Below, one piece after another: positions 19,440-28,660 of a DNA stretch of 63,945 nt. The notes under the pieces are model-generated. The model did no database searches. It was given only the letters and a program-made list of their open reading frames with translations, and was not told where the DNA came from. The position numbers and the translations under genes were made by a program. The DNA is taken from assembly GCA_903642265.1 (NCBI GenBank), contig CAHJWN010000015.1, positions 1 through 63,945 of the forward strand, written 5' to 3'. The stretch's first letter is position 1, and the number at the start of each line of letters is the position of its first letter. This DNA is from Acidobacteriaceae bacterium (lineage in GTDB: Bacteria; Acidobacteriota; Terriglobia; Terriglobales; Acidobacteriaceae).

Positions 19440-19875
19440 TCAACGTGGATCTACAAAAGTGTCAACCACAGCGAACCAGACTTGCTGAAAATCCTACGTT
19501 CCTGACCGCTATTGTCAGTCTGTTCGTCAACGCAATCGCAGCGATCATGGCATCCTCGAACAGTTCAGGCGGGCGGCCCTCCAACAATCGAGCAGCTTCA
19601 CGAGCAGATGCAGCGTTGAAATTCGAGATAATCCCGTTCCTAGGATTCCCGCCTCCTGAAGATTCCCGCCTCCTGAATACGATCAATCCATACGTCGAGT
19701 TCGGCGGCCTTGACCGCACTCGACCACACAGGAACTCCACCTCACGCCTGAAGTTCGTACAGAATGACAGATTGTATTCGTGTGAATCGCTCCCGACCTG
19801 CTAATACCAGGCAATCACCGCGCGGTAGCCGAGGCTTGCGAAGCCAGACGCTAAATCAGACACCATACCGTTCAT
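19440..19875 (-). pseudogene. vapC-like PIN-domain toxin, multiply broken remnant
   Basis: The minus strand carries the pieces of a PIN-domain ribonuclease in several frames. VSDLASG then AVIAWY lies near 19870-19800. QSVILYELQA then VWSSAVKAAELDVWIDRIQE lies near 19780-19680. FNAASAREAARLLEGR and ELFEDAMIAAIALTNRLTI then AVRNV lie near 19630-19490. VVDTFVDPR lies at the end. DAMIAAIAL followed by TIAVRNV is the C-terminal acidic core of VapC proteins. In-frame stops, at least two frameshifts and a 17-bp tandem duplication break it. No vapB was identified. It lies between the glnA terminator and mdh. Confidence 0.65.
19644..19677. repeat. 17-bp perfect tandem duplication
   Basis: GATTCCCGCCTCCTGAA occurs twice in direct succession (19644-19660 and 19661-19677). 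Because 17 is not a multiple of three, it shifts the frame of the vapC-like remnant in which it lies. It looks like a slippage event after, or causing, loss of function. Confidence 0.9.
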
Positions 19876-19931
19876 CGCACAGGTGCTTGCCACTCGTATC
19901 TCTGAACAGCGAAAATTGTTCTAATGAGTAA

Positions 19932-20873
<942 letters not shown>

Positions 20874-20892
20874 TTGTTCTTGCTTTAACGCG

Positions 20893-20920
20893 AAGGGCCC
20901 GCTCAACCGAGCGGGCCTTG
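20893..20920 (+). terminator. hairpin terminator after mdh
   Basis: The stem GCCCGCTC / GAGCGGGC with an AACC loop is extended by AAGG / CCTT with one bulged G. It lies about 20 nt after the mdh stop. Only a short T-rich tail follows, so efficiency is uncertain. It lies between convergent genes. Confidence 0.65.
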
Positions 20921-20939
20921 TCGTTCGAGCTGAAATTAG

Positions 20940-21461
20940 CTATGCAACGCGCTCGATTGTGACCGACTCGAGCACAACCGGCGTCTTCGGACGGTCCATA
21001 CCGTCTTTGCTGACCTTCGAGATCTTCTCGACGATGTCGTAGCCTTCAACAACTTCGCCAAAGATAGTGTGCTTGCCCGTCAGCCAGCTTGTGTCTGCAA
21101 CGGTAATGAAGAACTGCGATCCGTTGGTGTTCGGCCCGGAGTTTGCCATTGCCAGCTTGCCCTTCTCCTGAAATCCGTGCTTCGAGCCTTTGGTCTCATC
21201 GGCAAACTTGTAGCCGGGACCGCCCATGCCGGTGCCTTCAGGGTCGCCACCCTGGATCATGAACTGCGGAATGACGCGATGAAAGATCGATCCGTCATAG
21301 AGCTTTGCACCTTTTTTGCCGCGGCTGTTCCAGTCCTTGGTTCCCTCGGCGAGACCGATGAAGTTGGCGACGGTCTCTGGGGCGTCCTTCTCGAAGAGCT
21401 CGCAAACTACGGTACCTTCTGATGTTTTAAATGTGGCGTAAGTGCCCGGCTTGGTTGGCAT
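20940..21461 (-). CDS. cyclophilin-type peptidyl-prolyl cis-trans isomerase, cytoplasmic
   Basis: The 173-aa single-domain cyclophilin has no signal peptide. Family motifs are intact: FHRVIPQFMIQGGDPEGTG, ANSGPNTNGSQFFI and KHTIFGEVVEGYD. It catalyses proline isomerisation during protein folding. A related secreted cyclophilin lies just upstream on the same strand (71 nt between the genes), suggesting an old tandem duplication and possible co-transcription. Confidence 0.94.
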   Translation of the reverse strand: MPTKPGTYATFKTSEGTVVCELFEKDAPETVANFIGLAEGTKDWNSRGKKGAKLYDGSIFHRVIPQFMIQGGDPEGTGMGGPGYKFADETKGSKHGFQEKGKLAMANSGPNTNGSQFFITVADTSWLTGKHTIFGEVVEGYDIVEKISKVSKDGMDRPKTPVVLESVTIERVA

Positions 21462-21532
21462 TGTGGATCTTCTCCTTGCAGGTTGATGGGACAGTGGAAG
21501 AGCGCACCCGCATGATCGTGGGTAAGCGCAAA

Positions 21533-22294
21533 CTATTTGGCTGACGGTGCCGGCGAGGCGGTTACCGGCACAGGAGGCATAGGCTGGCCTTCGCGTACAA
21601 CCGTAACTTTGTTGATCATGACAGCCTCTTTAGGCTTGTCCTGCGCGTCTCGATCGACGCGAGCGATGGACGCGACGACGAGCACACTGTGCTCATCACA
21701 TTGCCCAAAGATGGTGTAGTTTCCATTCAGATCGGTATACGGCACTTCCGTGATGAAAAACTGCGATCCATTCGTACCGCTTCCGCCTGGGCCGACGCCG
21801 GCGTTCGCCATAGCCAACCGCCCGGCTACATCGAAGTTCAGCGCCGGGTCGGTCTCGTTCGCGAACAAATAACCGGCATCACCCTCACCCGTGCCGAGAC
21901 GGTCGCCGCCCTGAATCATGAACTGTGGGATCACCCGATGAAACGTGAGTCCGTTGTAGAACGGCTGCCCATGGACCTTCTTCTGTGTCTTGGCGTCCAC
22001 CCAATCCTTTGAGCCTTCAGCGAGTCCAACGAAGTTCGCGGAGGCCACAGGCGCTATCTTGTCGAAAAGCCTGCAGACCATCCGGCCCATCGAAGAATCG
22101 ATTACGACGGTTGGACCCGTAGGCTCGGGTGCAGCCTTTGCGTGAACGACCGTGCTCGGTGCGTCCGGAAACTCCTGCGATGGGGTAGAAGTTGCTGGCG
22201 GAGGCGAAGTCTGGGGGGTCGTCGGCGATGGCGTGGATTGGGCAAAAAGGGCAGGCGTCGACACGGCCAGCAGGAAAAGCGAACGAAGCATCAT
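21533..22294 (-). CDS. secreted cyclophilin-type peptidyl-prolyl isomerase
   Basis: The 253-aa protein begins MMLRSLFLLAVSTPALFAQS, a signal peptide. A Pro/Thr/Ser-rich linker follows (about 20-55, STPSPTTPQTSPPPATSTPS). A cyclophilin domain then carries FHRVIPQFMIQGGDRLGTG and GGSGTNGSQFFITE. The C-terminus is again Pro-rich. I place the start at this methionine because of the signal peptide and the upstream GGAG; an in-frame extension to 22399 has no support. It probably acts in the periplasm as a folding helper. It neighbours the cytoplasmic paralogue. Confidence 0.9.
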   Translation of the reverse strand: MMLRSLFLLAVSTPALFAQSTPSPTTPQTSPPPATSTPSQEFPDAPSTVVHAKAAPEPTGPTVVIDSSMGRMVCRLFDKIAPVASANFVGLAEGSKDWVDAKTQKKVHGQPFYNGLTFHRVIPQFMIQGGDRLGTGEGDAGYLFANETDPALNFDVAGRLAMANAGVGPGGSGTNGSQFFITEVPYTDLNGNYTIFGQCDEHSVLVVASIARVDRDAQDKPKEAVMINKVTVVREGQPMPPVPVTASPAPSAK

Positions 22295-22439
22295 GGACAA
22301 AGCATCTCCAATAAACAGGCTACCGCAGGCGCTGCTCTGAGGCAAAGGTTCGTCGCCGCAAGGCGTACGGCCATATGCAACCGAGTCAGCCGCAATCATG
22401 CTTTATGCATCCTATCCACCAGCACGAGGAGAAAGCTCA

Positions 22440-22733
22440 ATGGTCAAGTTTGCGTTGTACGGGGAGATGAAAGCCAAACCGGGCAAAGAAGCCGAGGTAG
22501 AAGCGTTTCTGAAGCAGGGCGCTCAGATGGCCGGGAACGAAGCTGGTACGGTCACCTGGTACGCACTGAAAGAAGATGACGGAAGCTATGGCATCTTCGA
22601 TACATTTGCGGATGAAGCCGCCCGGGATGCGCACCTGAACGGCGACATTGCCAAGGCGTTGATGGCCAAGGCGGATGAACTCTTTACCGAAACCCCAAAG
22701 ATCCACAAGATCGACATCATTGCTGAAAAGTAG
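22440..22733 (+). CDS. antibiotic biosynthesis monooxygenase (ABM)-fold protein
   Basis: The 97-aa protein reads MVKFALYGEMKAKPGKEAEV at its start and contains TVTWYALKEDDGSYGIFDTF and ARDAHLNGDIAKAL, the dimeric ferredoxin-like ABM pattern. Family members include small monooxygenases and many proteins of unknown role, so the domain name should not be read as evidence of antibiotic synthesis. GAGGAG at 22426-22431 fixes the start at 22440. It is followed 59 nt later by a 66-aa gene on the same strand. Confidence 0.85.
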   Translation: MVKFALYGEMKAKPGKEAEVEAFLKQGAQMAGNEAGTVTWYALKEDDGSYGIFDTFADEAARDAHLNGDIAKALMAKADELFTETPKIHKIDIIAEK

Positions 22734-22792
22734 ATGGCGGCGGCAACCTCAGGGCAACTGGTAATACTCACAGTTTTAGATGGAGGAACACT

Positions 22793-22993
22793 ATGGCACA
22801 GGGCATCGATTCTACAAAGATCGCATCACGTCCTTCTCATGAAGCAGTTGAGCAGGAGACAAACGCTACCGAAGTAGGTAGAGACGCGCATAAGCATCTT
22901 GACCACGTCGCGATGGAAGCGGCAAAACGTTCCAGCAATCGCATTGTCAGCAACGAGGAGAAGATCCCAAGCAGCACAATCTTCTCAAAATAG
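22793..22993 (+). CDS. 66-aa hydrophilic protein of unknown function
   Basis: This short frame has a strong ribosome binding site (GGAGGA six bases before the ATG) and is followed directly by a good terminator, so it is very likely expressed. The product is charged and soluble (MAQGIDSTKIASRPSHEAVE, then AHKHLDHVAMEAAKRSSNRI). It has no signal peptide, membrane segment or cysteine. I recognise no family. It may share a transcript with the ABM-domain gene upstream. Confidence 0.65.
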   Translation: MAQGIDSTKIASRPSHEAVEQETNATEVGRDAHKHLDHVAMEAAKRSSNRIVSNEEKIPSSTIFSK

Positions 22994-23009
22994 GACGCGT
23001 GTCAACGTA

Positions 23010-23043
23010 AAGAAGGGTCCCGCTTCTGCGGGACCCTTCTTAT
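23010..23043 (+). terminator. strong intrinsic terminator
   Basis: A perfect 13-bp stem AGAAGGGTCCCGC / GCGGGACCCTTCT with a TTCT loop starts about 17 nt after the 66-aa gene, with flanking A and T stretches that could make it work in both directions. Confidence 0.82.
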
Positions 23044-23064
23044 TGCCAAGAGCTGATTGACGCT

Positions 23065-23520
23065 TCAGCGTGGCGCTTCAAGGAAAGTCTTCTGCAAACT
23101 AAGAACGCAGGCCAATCCTGCTTTCTTTTTCGATTCACCTGTCGATGTCGAGTAGAAAGAGCTGTTGTTCCCTCTCAGCAATGCTTTCATCTTAATCGAA
23201 GACGAAAATGACATCGAGTAGCTGGAGTCAGGTTTACCATCTTCGCCGGTCTTCTGGGTACTCGTTCCTTCATGTTCGCTCTTCTTGTCGAAGGTCAGGG
23301 TGATATCAGCGGTGTCGCTATCGTCAACGATCGTAAGTCTACCCCACCGCTTTAGGGCCTCTACGGCACCTTCACTTACCGCATCGTTGTGGGTATTGTT
23401 CACAATCGCTACAGTCCTGGCTTCGAACGCAGGTTTGGGGAGCGGACCCACATTTGTTTGTGCATTCGAGAATGTACCTGCCAGGATGTAGAAAGCCACC
23501 ACGAAGATAAGTCTTTTCAT
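23065..23520 (-). CDS. secreted protein of unknown function
   Basis: The 151-aa protein has a signal peptide (MKRLIFVVAFYILAGTFSNA, then Q). A mixed alpha/beta domain follows, with TVAIVNNTHNDAVSEGAVEA and LTIVDDSDTADITLTFDKKS. A Ser-rich segment (SSYSMSFSSSI) precedes a C-terminus with one cysteine. The pattern 'VAIVNNT...GAVEALKRWGRLTIVDDSDTADITL' is reminiscent of periplasmic domains that bind partner proteins, but I do not recognise the family. It is a single gene; its stop faces the terminator of the 66-aa gene. Confidence 0.72.
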   Translation of the reverse strand: MKRLIFVVAFYILAGTFSNAQTNVGPLPKPAFEARTVAIVNNTHNDAVSEGAVEALKRWGRLTIVDDSDTADITLTFDKKSEHEGTSTQKTGEDGKPDSSYSMSFSSSIKMKALLRGNNSSFYSTSTGESKKKAGLACVLSLQKTFLEAPR

Positions 23521-23553
23521 ACTGACCCCTAGCTCCCAATATGCCCGCAGCGC

Positions 23554-23955
23554 TTATAACGCCGCCGCACCGGCCTCTGCAACTGCATGATCCTGCTCAC
23601 CCGATCCGCCGCTGATGCCGATCGCTCCTACAACTCTGCCATCGATCTTAAGCGGAATGCCTCCAGCGAAGATCATGACTTTCCCACCGTTTGAAGCATG
23701 AATCCCAAAAAACTGGTCGCCTGACTGCGAGTTTGCGCCGAGATCTTTGGTTGTGATGTCGAAGGCACGTGAGGTCCAGGCTTTCTTCTGCGAGATATCG
23801 ATCGAGCCAAGCCAGGCGTTCTCCATCCGTTCGAAAGCAACCAGGTTGCCGCCATCATCGACTACAGCAACGTTCATGGGCTGACCTATCTCTTCTGCCT
23901 TCTTCTCAGCCGCCGCAATAATGCGACGCGCTGCTTCAAGTCCAATGCTGCTCAT
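23554..23955 (-). CDS. GlcG/HbpS-family heme-binding-like protein
   Basis: The 133-aa protein has the DUF336 pattern: LEAARRIIAAAEKKAEEIGQ, MNVAVVDDGGNLVAFERMEN, GGIPLKIDGRVVGAIGISGG and the DHAVAEAGAAAL end. Relatives include GlcG of glycolate loci and the Streptomyces heme sensor HbpS, as well as cobalamin adenosyltransferase-like proteins. The role here is open. It lies 58 nt downstream of sdhB on the same strand and could be the last gene of the sdh transcript. GGAG precedes the ATG. Confidence 0.88.
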   Translation of the reverse strand: MSSIGLEAARRIIAAAEKKAEEIGQPMNVAVVDDGGNLVAFERMENAWLGSIDISQKKAWTSRAFDITTKDLGANSQSGDQFFGIHASNGGKVMIFAGGIPLKIDGRVVGAIGISGGSGEQDHAVAEAGAAAL

Positions 23956-24013
23956 AATCCTGATCTCCAGTAATCCCTGTTAGCCAAAGTAGCATCGTTC
24001 AGCGCTGGCAGCA

Positions 24014-24787
24014 TCACCGGACAAAGAAGTCCTTGACCTGCTGCAGCAGGACATCCCTGCTCACATCTGAAATTGCTTCAGTCAAGGGGAGTTGCTTTGG
24101 GCAAGCCTCGACACAGTTTTGCGCGAAACCGCACTCCTGTACCCCGCCATCGCCCGCAAGGGCGCGCAAACGCTCTTCCTTCAGCACCGCGCCCGTTGGG
24201 TTGTTGTTGAAGAGCTTTACCTGTGCGATTGTCGCCGCACCTACGAAGTTAGTCGAGTCGTTGAATTGCGGACAGACTTCCATGCAAATTGTGCAGGAGA
24301 TGCAGTTCGACAGCGGATACAGTTGCTCCTGAAGCTGGGGAAACTGCTTCGGACCTGCACCAAGATCGTAGGTCCCGTCGATCGGCACCCACGCCTTCAC
24401 CGCCTTTAGATTTTGAAACAGCACGCTGCGATCTACTGAAAGATCACGCACAACCGGAAATTTGGATAGCGGCGCAAGCGTGATGGTCCCAGTGCCGTCG
24501 CCGTTCAGCTTGTCGACGAGCGCTGAACAAGCCATGCGGGCCTTGCCGTTGATGAGCATCGCGCACGATCCGCAGATCTCTTCCAGACAGTTTGCGTCAT
24601 AGGTGATGGGAGCAGTGGCCGTTCCATCCGCAGTCACCGGGTTGCAGGCAATCTCCCCCAGCAAGGACGTGATGTTCATGTTTGGTCGATACGGGATCTC
24701 AAACTTCTCCGTTTTTGCGGAGCCGTCTGGTCCTGACTGACGCTTGATTTCAACTTTGATGGTGCGACTTGCGGTGGATGTAGCCAT
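24014..24787 (-). CDS. sdhB: succinate dehydrogenase iron-sulfur subunit
   Basis: The 257-aa subunit holds all three cluster motifs. The 2Fe-2S site is CLEEICGSC plus a later Cys in RMAC, the 4Fe-4S site is CISCTICMEVCP and the 3Fe-4S site is CGFAQNCVEACP. It carries electrons from the flavin subunit to quinone. GAGGAA just upstream supports the ATG at 24787; a TTG four codons earlier overlaps that site and is unlikely. It is the last gene of sdhC-sdhA-sdhB. Confidence 0.96.
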   Translation of the reverse strand: MATSTASRTIKVEIKRQSGPDGSAKTEKFEIPYRPNMNITSLLGEIACNPVTADGTATAPITYDANCLEEICGSCAMLINGKARMACSALVDKLNGDGTGTITLAPLSKFPVVRDLSVDRSVLFQNLKAVKAWVPIDGTYDLGAGPKQFPQLQEQLYPLSNCISCTICMEVCPQFNDSTNFVGAATIAQVKLFNNNPTGAVLKEERLRALAGDGGVQECGFAQNCVEACPKQLPLTEAISDVSRDVLLQQVKDFFVR

Positions 24788-24898
24788 AAAATTCCTCAAT
24801 CTAATGACCTACTGTTCTGCAATCTATTTCGTTGACGCGAGCCGTAGTTCGTAGGCTCCATGCATAATGTACCTGCCGCAGCAGCATACTCAATGGCT

Positions 24899-26671
24899 TT
24901 ACGCCGTCGCTGCATAGTTCCTTGCTCTCGGCACAATGAGTGAAGTATCCACTTCTTCAAACGTGATTCTCGGTGCACCGTTGCAGAATTGCGCCTTCGT
25001 TGTTTTTAGAAACTGTTCATCATTGCGCTCTGGAAAATCAGGCTTGTAGTGCGCTCCGCGAGACTCGTCGCGCATCGCCGCGCCCTGTACGACCACACGC
25101 GATAGTTCCAGCATGTTCCATAGCTGACGGGTGAAGGCAAAGCTCGTGTTCGCCCATTGACTGCGGTCGGACAAGTTGATGTTCTTGTACCGGTCCATCA
25201 ACTCGACAATCTTTGCATCCGCCTCAGCCAGGCCTGCGTTGTGGCGAATGATCGTTGCATGCCGAGTCATCGTGTCGCCGAGCTCTCGCCACAGTTTGAA
25301 GGGATTCTCCGTTCCTGAAGAATCCATCAACCCCTGGTTCAGCAGCTTTTGCCGGGCCAGTTCCATCGCGTGTCCACCATCTCCTTCTGCAGGCGGCAGC
25401 GCCTTCGCGTAGGCCATTGCATTCGGTCCTGCAACAAAGCCGCCGTAAATGCACGAAAGCAGCGAGTTCGCACCCAGCCGGTTCGCCCCATGGATCGAAT
25501 AATCCGCCTCGCCTGCCGCATAGACGCCGGGAATGTTCGTCATCTGGTCAAAGTCCACCCACAGTCCGCCCATCGTGTAGTGCATGCCAGGGAAGATCTT
25601 CATTGGTACATCGCGTGGATCATCGCCAACGAATTTCTCGTAGATTTCGAGGATTCCCTCAAGCTTGCGATTCAGCGTCTCGCGATCGATATGCGTCAAG
25701 TCGAGGTACACCATGGGCTGCCCGTCGATGCCCATACCCAGCTCATAGACAACGCGGTGAATCGCCCGGGTCGCAATGTCACGCGGAACCAGGTTGCCAT
25801 ATTTTGGATACCACTCCTCAAGAAAGTAGAAGCGGTCTGCTTCAGGAATAGATTTCGCGGTGCGCGTCTCATCCTTCGAGCGCGGCACCCACACGCGGCC
25901 GCCTTCACCACGCGCTGACTCAGACATCAGGCGAAGTTTGTCTTCGCCTGGAATCGCAGTTGGATGCACCTGGATAAATTCGCCGTTCGCGTAGAACGCT
26001 CCCTGCTGATACAGAGCGGCCTGAGCCGACCCCGTGCACACCACTGAATTTGTGCTCTTGCCAAAGATCGCACCGATTCCACCGGTACACATGATGATCG
26101 CGTCGGCGGCAAAGGTCCTTACCTCCATTGATCTTAGGTCGAGGGCCGAGATCCCTCGGCATACCCCCTTCGAGTCGAGCACCGCGGACAGGAACTCCCA
26201 ACCCTCATACTTCGTGACCTTACCTTCAGATTCGTAGCGTCGCACTTGTTCATCAAGGGCATAAAGTAGCTGCTGGCCCGTAGTCGCGCCGGCAAACGCC
26301 GTACGGTGATACAGCGTTCCGCCAAAGCGCCTGAAATCCAGCAGCCCCTCGGGTGTGCGATTGAACGGCACGCCCATGCGATCGAGCAGGTCAATGATCG
26401 CCGGCGCCTGCGCTGTCATCTTTTGAACGGGGGTCTGGTTCGCAAGAAAGTCGCCACCATAAACGGTGTCATCGAAGTGCTTATGAACGTCGTCGCCCTC
26501 GCCCTTTAGGTTCTTGGCGGCGTTGATGCCACCCTGCGCGCAGACTGAGTGCGAACGCTTCACCGGCACAATCGAAAACAGGTCGACCGTGCCTCCCGCC
26601 TCCGCGATCTTAATGACCGACGAAAGTCCTGCCAATCCGCCGCCTACAACAATGATCCTTGGTACTGCCAT
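24899..26671 (-). CDS. sdhA: succinate dehydrogenase flavoprotein subunit
   Basis: The 590-aa subunit starts MAVPRIIVVGGGLAGLSS with the FAD-binding GxGxxG. It has the flavin-linkage His in RSHSVCAQGG, the substrate region HPTAIPG and the capping-domain catalytic segment around RLGANSLLSCIYGG. It oxidises succinate to fumarate. The start at 26671 is chosen because it yields the flavoprotein N-terminus; 80 further codons upstream lie inside sdhC. The sequence style (no N-terminal extension, a long CAQGGINA region) is that of the non-enterobacterial SdhCAB complexes found in Bacteroidota, Bacillus and Acidobacteria. It is spaced 29 nt from sdhC. Confidence 0.96.
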   Translation of the reverse strand: MAVPRIIVVGGGLAGLSSVIKIAEAGGTVDLFSIVPVKRSHSVCAQGGINAAKNLKGEGDDVHKHFDDTVYGGDFLANQTPVQKMTAQAPAIIDLLDRMGVPFNRTPEGLLDFRRFGGTLYHRTAFAGATTGQQLLYALDEQVRRYESEGKVTKYEGWEFLSAVLDSKGVCRGISALDLRSMEVRTFAADAIIMCTGGIGAIFGKSTNSVVCTGSAQAALYQQGAFYANGEFIQVHPTAIPGEDKLRLMSESARGEGGRVWVPRSKDETRTAKSIPEADRFYFLEEWYPKYGNLVPRDIATRAIHRVVYELGMGIDGQPMVYLDLTHIDRETLNRKLEGILEIYEKFVGDDPRDVPMKIFPGMHYTMGGLWVDFDQMTNIPGVYAAGEADYSIHGANRLGANSLLSCIYGGFVAGPNAMAYAKALPPAEGDGGHAMELARQKLLNQGLMDSSGTENPFKLWRELGDTMTRHATIIRHNAGLAEADAKIVELMDRYKNINLSDRSQWANTSFAFTRQLWNMLELSRVVVQGAAMRDESRGAHYKPDFPERNDEQFLKTTKAQFCNGAPRITFEEVDTSLIVPRARNYAATA

Positions 26672-26700
26672 GTTTATACCTTTCGTGCTTGATCTCGTAC

Positions 26701-27483
26701 TTATTGGGAGTTCGACGATGTCGCAGGAGAAGGCGCGGGTAGCATAATGCCAGGTGGCTGTGCCGGCATCACGTCCGCAGGGGCATTCTGATACTTCGGA
26801 CTTACAAACGCCCACATTCCCCAAAGACCAAGCACGCAAAGTCCAGTCCCGATCGCCGCACACACGTATCCAAACTTCTTCCGTGCGCGGTCGCCGGGCG
26901 TTATTCCCCACTTTGCCGCAAACAGCCAGATCCCGTAAGCAAAATGCCAGGTCGTCGCGATCATCGCAATCACGTAGATCGCTAGCATCCAGGGATTTGA
27001 CAATTCATGCTGCACCTTAGCGAACGCTGCGCCGGGATGCTCCGGCAGGCTTACGCCGCTGAACCGCTGCCGCCAGACATGTTGAATGATGTATGCGAAC
27101 GCGATCAACCCGGTCACGCGTTGCGAGATATACATCCAGTTCCCTGCCCACGGATACACGTTGACATTGCTGCGACCACGGAACGAGATGAACACGCCAT
27201 ATCCTGCATGAAACGCGAGCGGAATGAAGATGAATGCCCACTCCAGCACGCGAACCAGTGGCAGACCGTTCAGAAACTTCACTTGCTGTGCGTAAGCCAG
27301 AGGCCCGTTGATTGCCTCAAAGTTCGATATGATGTGCTCAACCAGGAACGCGCCGATGGGAATAATTCCTGAGAGCGAATGCAGCTTGCGCCACAGAAAC
27401 GAGTTCCCTTGCCCGGCACGAAGCGGTTGTACACCACGATGACGCTCTTGCGATGGAAGTGCGGGCGGGGCGGCAGTAGCCAT
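26701..27483 (-). CDS. sdhC: succinate dehydrogenase cytochrome b subunit
   Basis: This 260-aa membrane anchor has about five transmembrane segments. Histidines in conserved positions are candidate heme ligands: HSLSGIIPIGAFLVEH, FHAGYGVF, YIIQHVWRQRF and TWHFAYGIW. A single large anchor with no separate sdhD is the B-type arrangement (two hemes), as in Bacillus. AGGAG lies eight bases before the ATG at 27483. The C-terminus is Pro-rich and probably disordered. It is the first gene of sdhCAB, which feeds electrons from succinate into the quinone pool. Confidence 0.92.
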   Translation of the reverse strand: MATAAPPALPSQERHRGVQPLRAGQGNSFLWRKLHSLSGIIPIGAFLVEHIISNFEAINGPLAYAQQVKFLNGLPLVRVLEWAFIFIPLAFHAGYGVFISFRGRSNVNVYPWAGNWMYISQRVTGLIAFAYIIQHVWRQRFSGVSLPEHPGAAFAKVQHELSNPWMLAIYVIAMIATTWHFAYGIWLFAAKWGITPGDRARKKFGYVCAAIGTGLCVLGLWGMWAFVSPKYQNAPADVMPAQPPGIMLPAPSPATSSNSQ

Positions 27484-27631
27484 AGCGAAGCTCCTTATGC
27501 GCGGTTCATGGGCGCAGTTCGCAAGGATACGAACGAAGCGTCGACAACGAGAATTATTTCGCCCACGGATAACGAGCGTCAAGGATTCTTGCTGGGGGCG
27601 TTCGATTACCGACTGCTTTGTGCGAAATAGG

Positions 27632-28255
27632 TCACAGCGTCAAATCAGGAACGGTCCCACTTAGTCTGGACGAAAGATCGGCCAGCGCACGGCCGCGATG
27701 ACTGAGCATCATTCGCCGTTGAGAATCAAGCTCGGCCATTGTCTTCTGCTCGCCCCCAGGCAAGAAGTACGGATCGTATCCAAACCCACCGGAACCCTGC
27801 GTAATGTCGAGGATCATTCCTTCTACGGAACCCACTCCGATAGCGAGGACTGCTCCGTCGCGCGCTGCTGCCAAGACACACCGGTATCTTGCCTGCCGCT
27901 TATGCAAAGGCACTGCGCCAAGGGCATCCATCAAACACGCATTGTTGCGGTGGTCCTGCAGAGCATCGAGATGAAAGCCGCAATCGTCTGCGAAGCGTGC
28001 CGAACGCACTCCCGGGGCTCCACGCAGTGCGTCTACTTCGAGCCCGGAATCGTCCGCAATTACGATTTTGCCTGGCGCAAACCTCGAGTAATACACCGCC
28101 TTGATCGTTGCATTGCCTTCGAACGTAAGCTCATTCTCTTCCGGTGCTTCAATTGATTCGAGTCCAGGAAGCGGCTCGATACCTATTGAGCCCATGGCAG
28201 CGGTTGCGAAGTCTCGCAGCTTTCCCGGATTTGTTGTTGCGACGAGTAGCGTCAT
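27632..28255 (-). CDS. rdgB: RdgB/HAM1-family non-canonical purine NTP pyrophosphatase
   Basis: The 207-aa protein has the family signature LLVATTNPGKLRDF at the N-terminus. IADDSGLEVDALRGAPGVRS and SGGFGYDPYFLPGG follow, with the C-terminal SHRGRAL. It hydrolyses dITP, ITP and XTP to the monophosphate and pyrophosphate, keeping deaminated purines out of DNA and RNA. Its start overlaps the stop of the upstream TPR gene by 4 nt (ATGA type), so they form an operon. Confidence 0.95.
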   Translation of the reverse strand: MTLLVATTNPGKLRDFATAAMGSIGIEPLPGLESIEAPEENELTFEGNATIKAVYYSRFAPGKIVIADDSGLEVDALRGAPGVRSARFADDCGFHLDALQDHRNNACLMDALGAVPLHKRQARYRCVLAAARDGAVLAIGVGSVEGMILDITQGSGGFGYDPYFLPGGEQKTMAELDSQRRMMLSHRGRALADLSSRLSGTVPDLTL

Positions 28256-28617
28256 AAGTCTGTCTTTACCGAGATGCCGCTTCGTAGTTCCTGCTTCCAG
28301 CCAAGTATCTTCGCCTTCGCGGCAGCAGCCTCTGCTTCCGGGATCTTTCCTTGATGCTGGTAGATCATGGAGAGCCGAGTTTGCGCCAGCACATCATCCG
28401 GGTCGCTTGCGATCAGCTTGAGAACGGCTGCAAGCGCTTCGTCTGTCCGTCCAGCATCCTCCAGCGCGCGAATCAATCCATGGCGCGCTTCAGCATGGCC
28501 AGGATTGAGAGTCACGATATGTTCGAATTGCCGAGCCGCCACTTCCGGTTCGCCGCGCGCCATGTAGTCCAGCGCGGCGTCGAAGAGCGACTCAGTCTCG
28601 TCCGGCACCCTCTCCAT
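28252..28617 (-). CDS. small TPR protein
   Basis: The 121-aa protein is almost wholly TPR: residues 10-110 contain about three 34-residue repeats (AARQFEHIVTLNPGHAEARH, LAAVLKLIASDPDDVLAQTR, LSMIYQHQGKIPEAEAAAAK). It has no signal peptide or membrane segment. Such TPR proteins act as protein-protein adaptors; the partner is unknown. It is the first gene of a two-gene operon with rdgB and is divergent from yjbQ with 43 nt between. Confidence 0.85.
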   Translation of the reverse strand: MERVPDETESLFDAALDYMARGEPEVAARQFEHIVTLNPGHAEARHGLIRALEDAGRTDEALAAVLKLIASDPDDVLAQTRLSMIYQHQGKIPEAEAAAAKAKILGWKQELRSGISVKTDL

Positions 28618-28660
28618 AGCTCAAGTATATGTCGCATCCAAGTGCCTAGAGGATCCCAGG

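Noticed and set aside
20940..22294. The two adjacent cyclophilin genes as a recent duplication
   Set aside because: They share only family motifs; linkers, signal peptide and overall sequence differ, so any duplication is old.
22440..22733. ABM-domain gene as a sign of an antibiotic biosynthesis cluster
   Set aside because: No other biosynthetic genes lie nearby, and ABM proteins are common outside such clusters.
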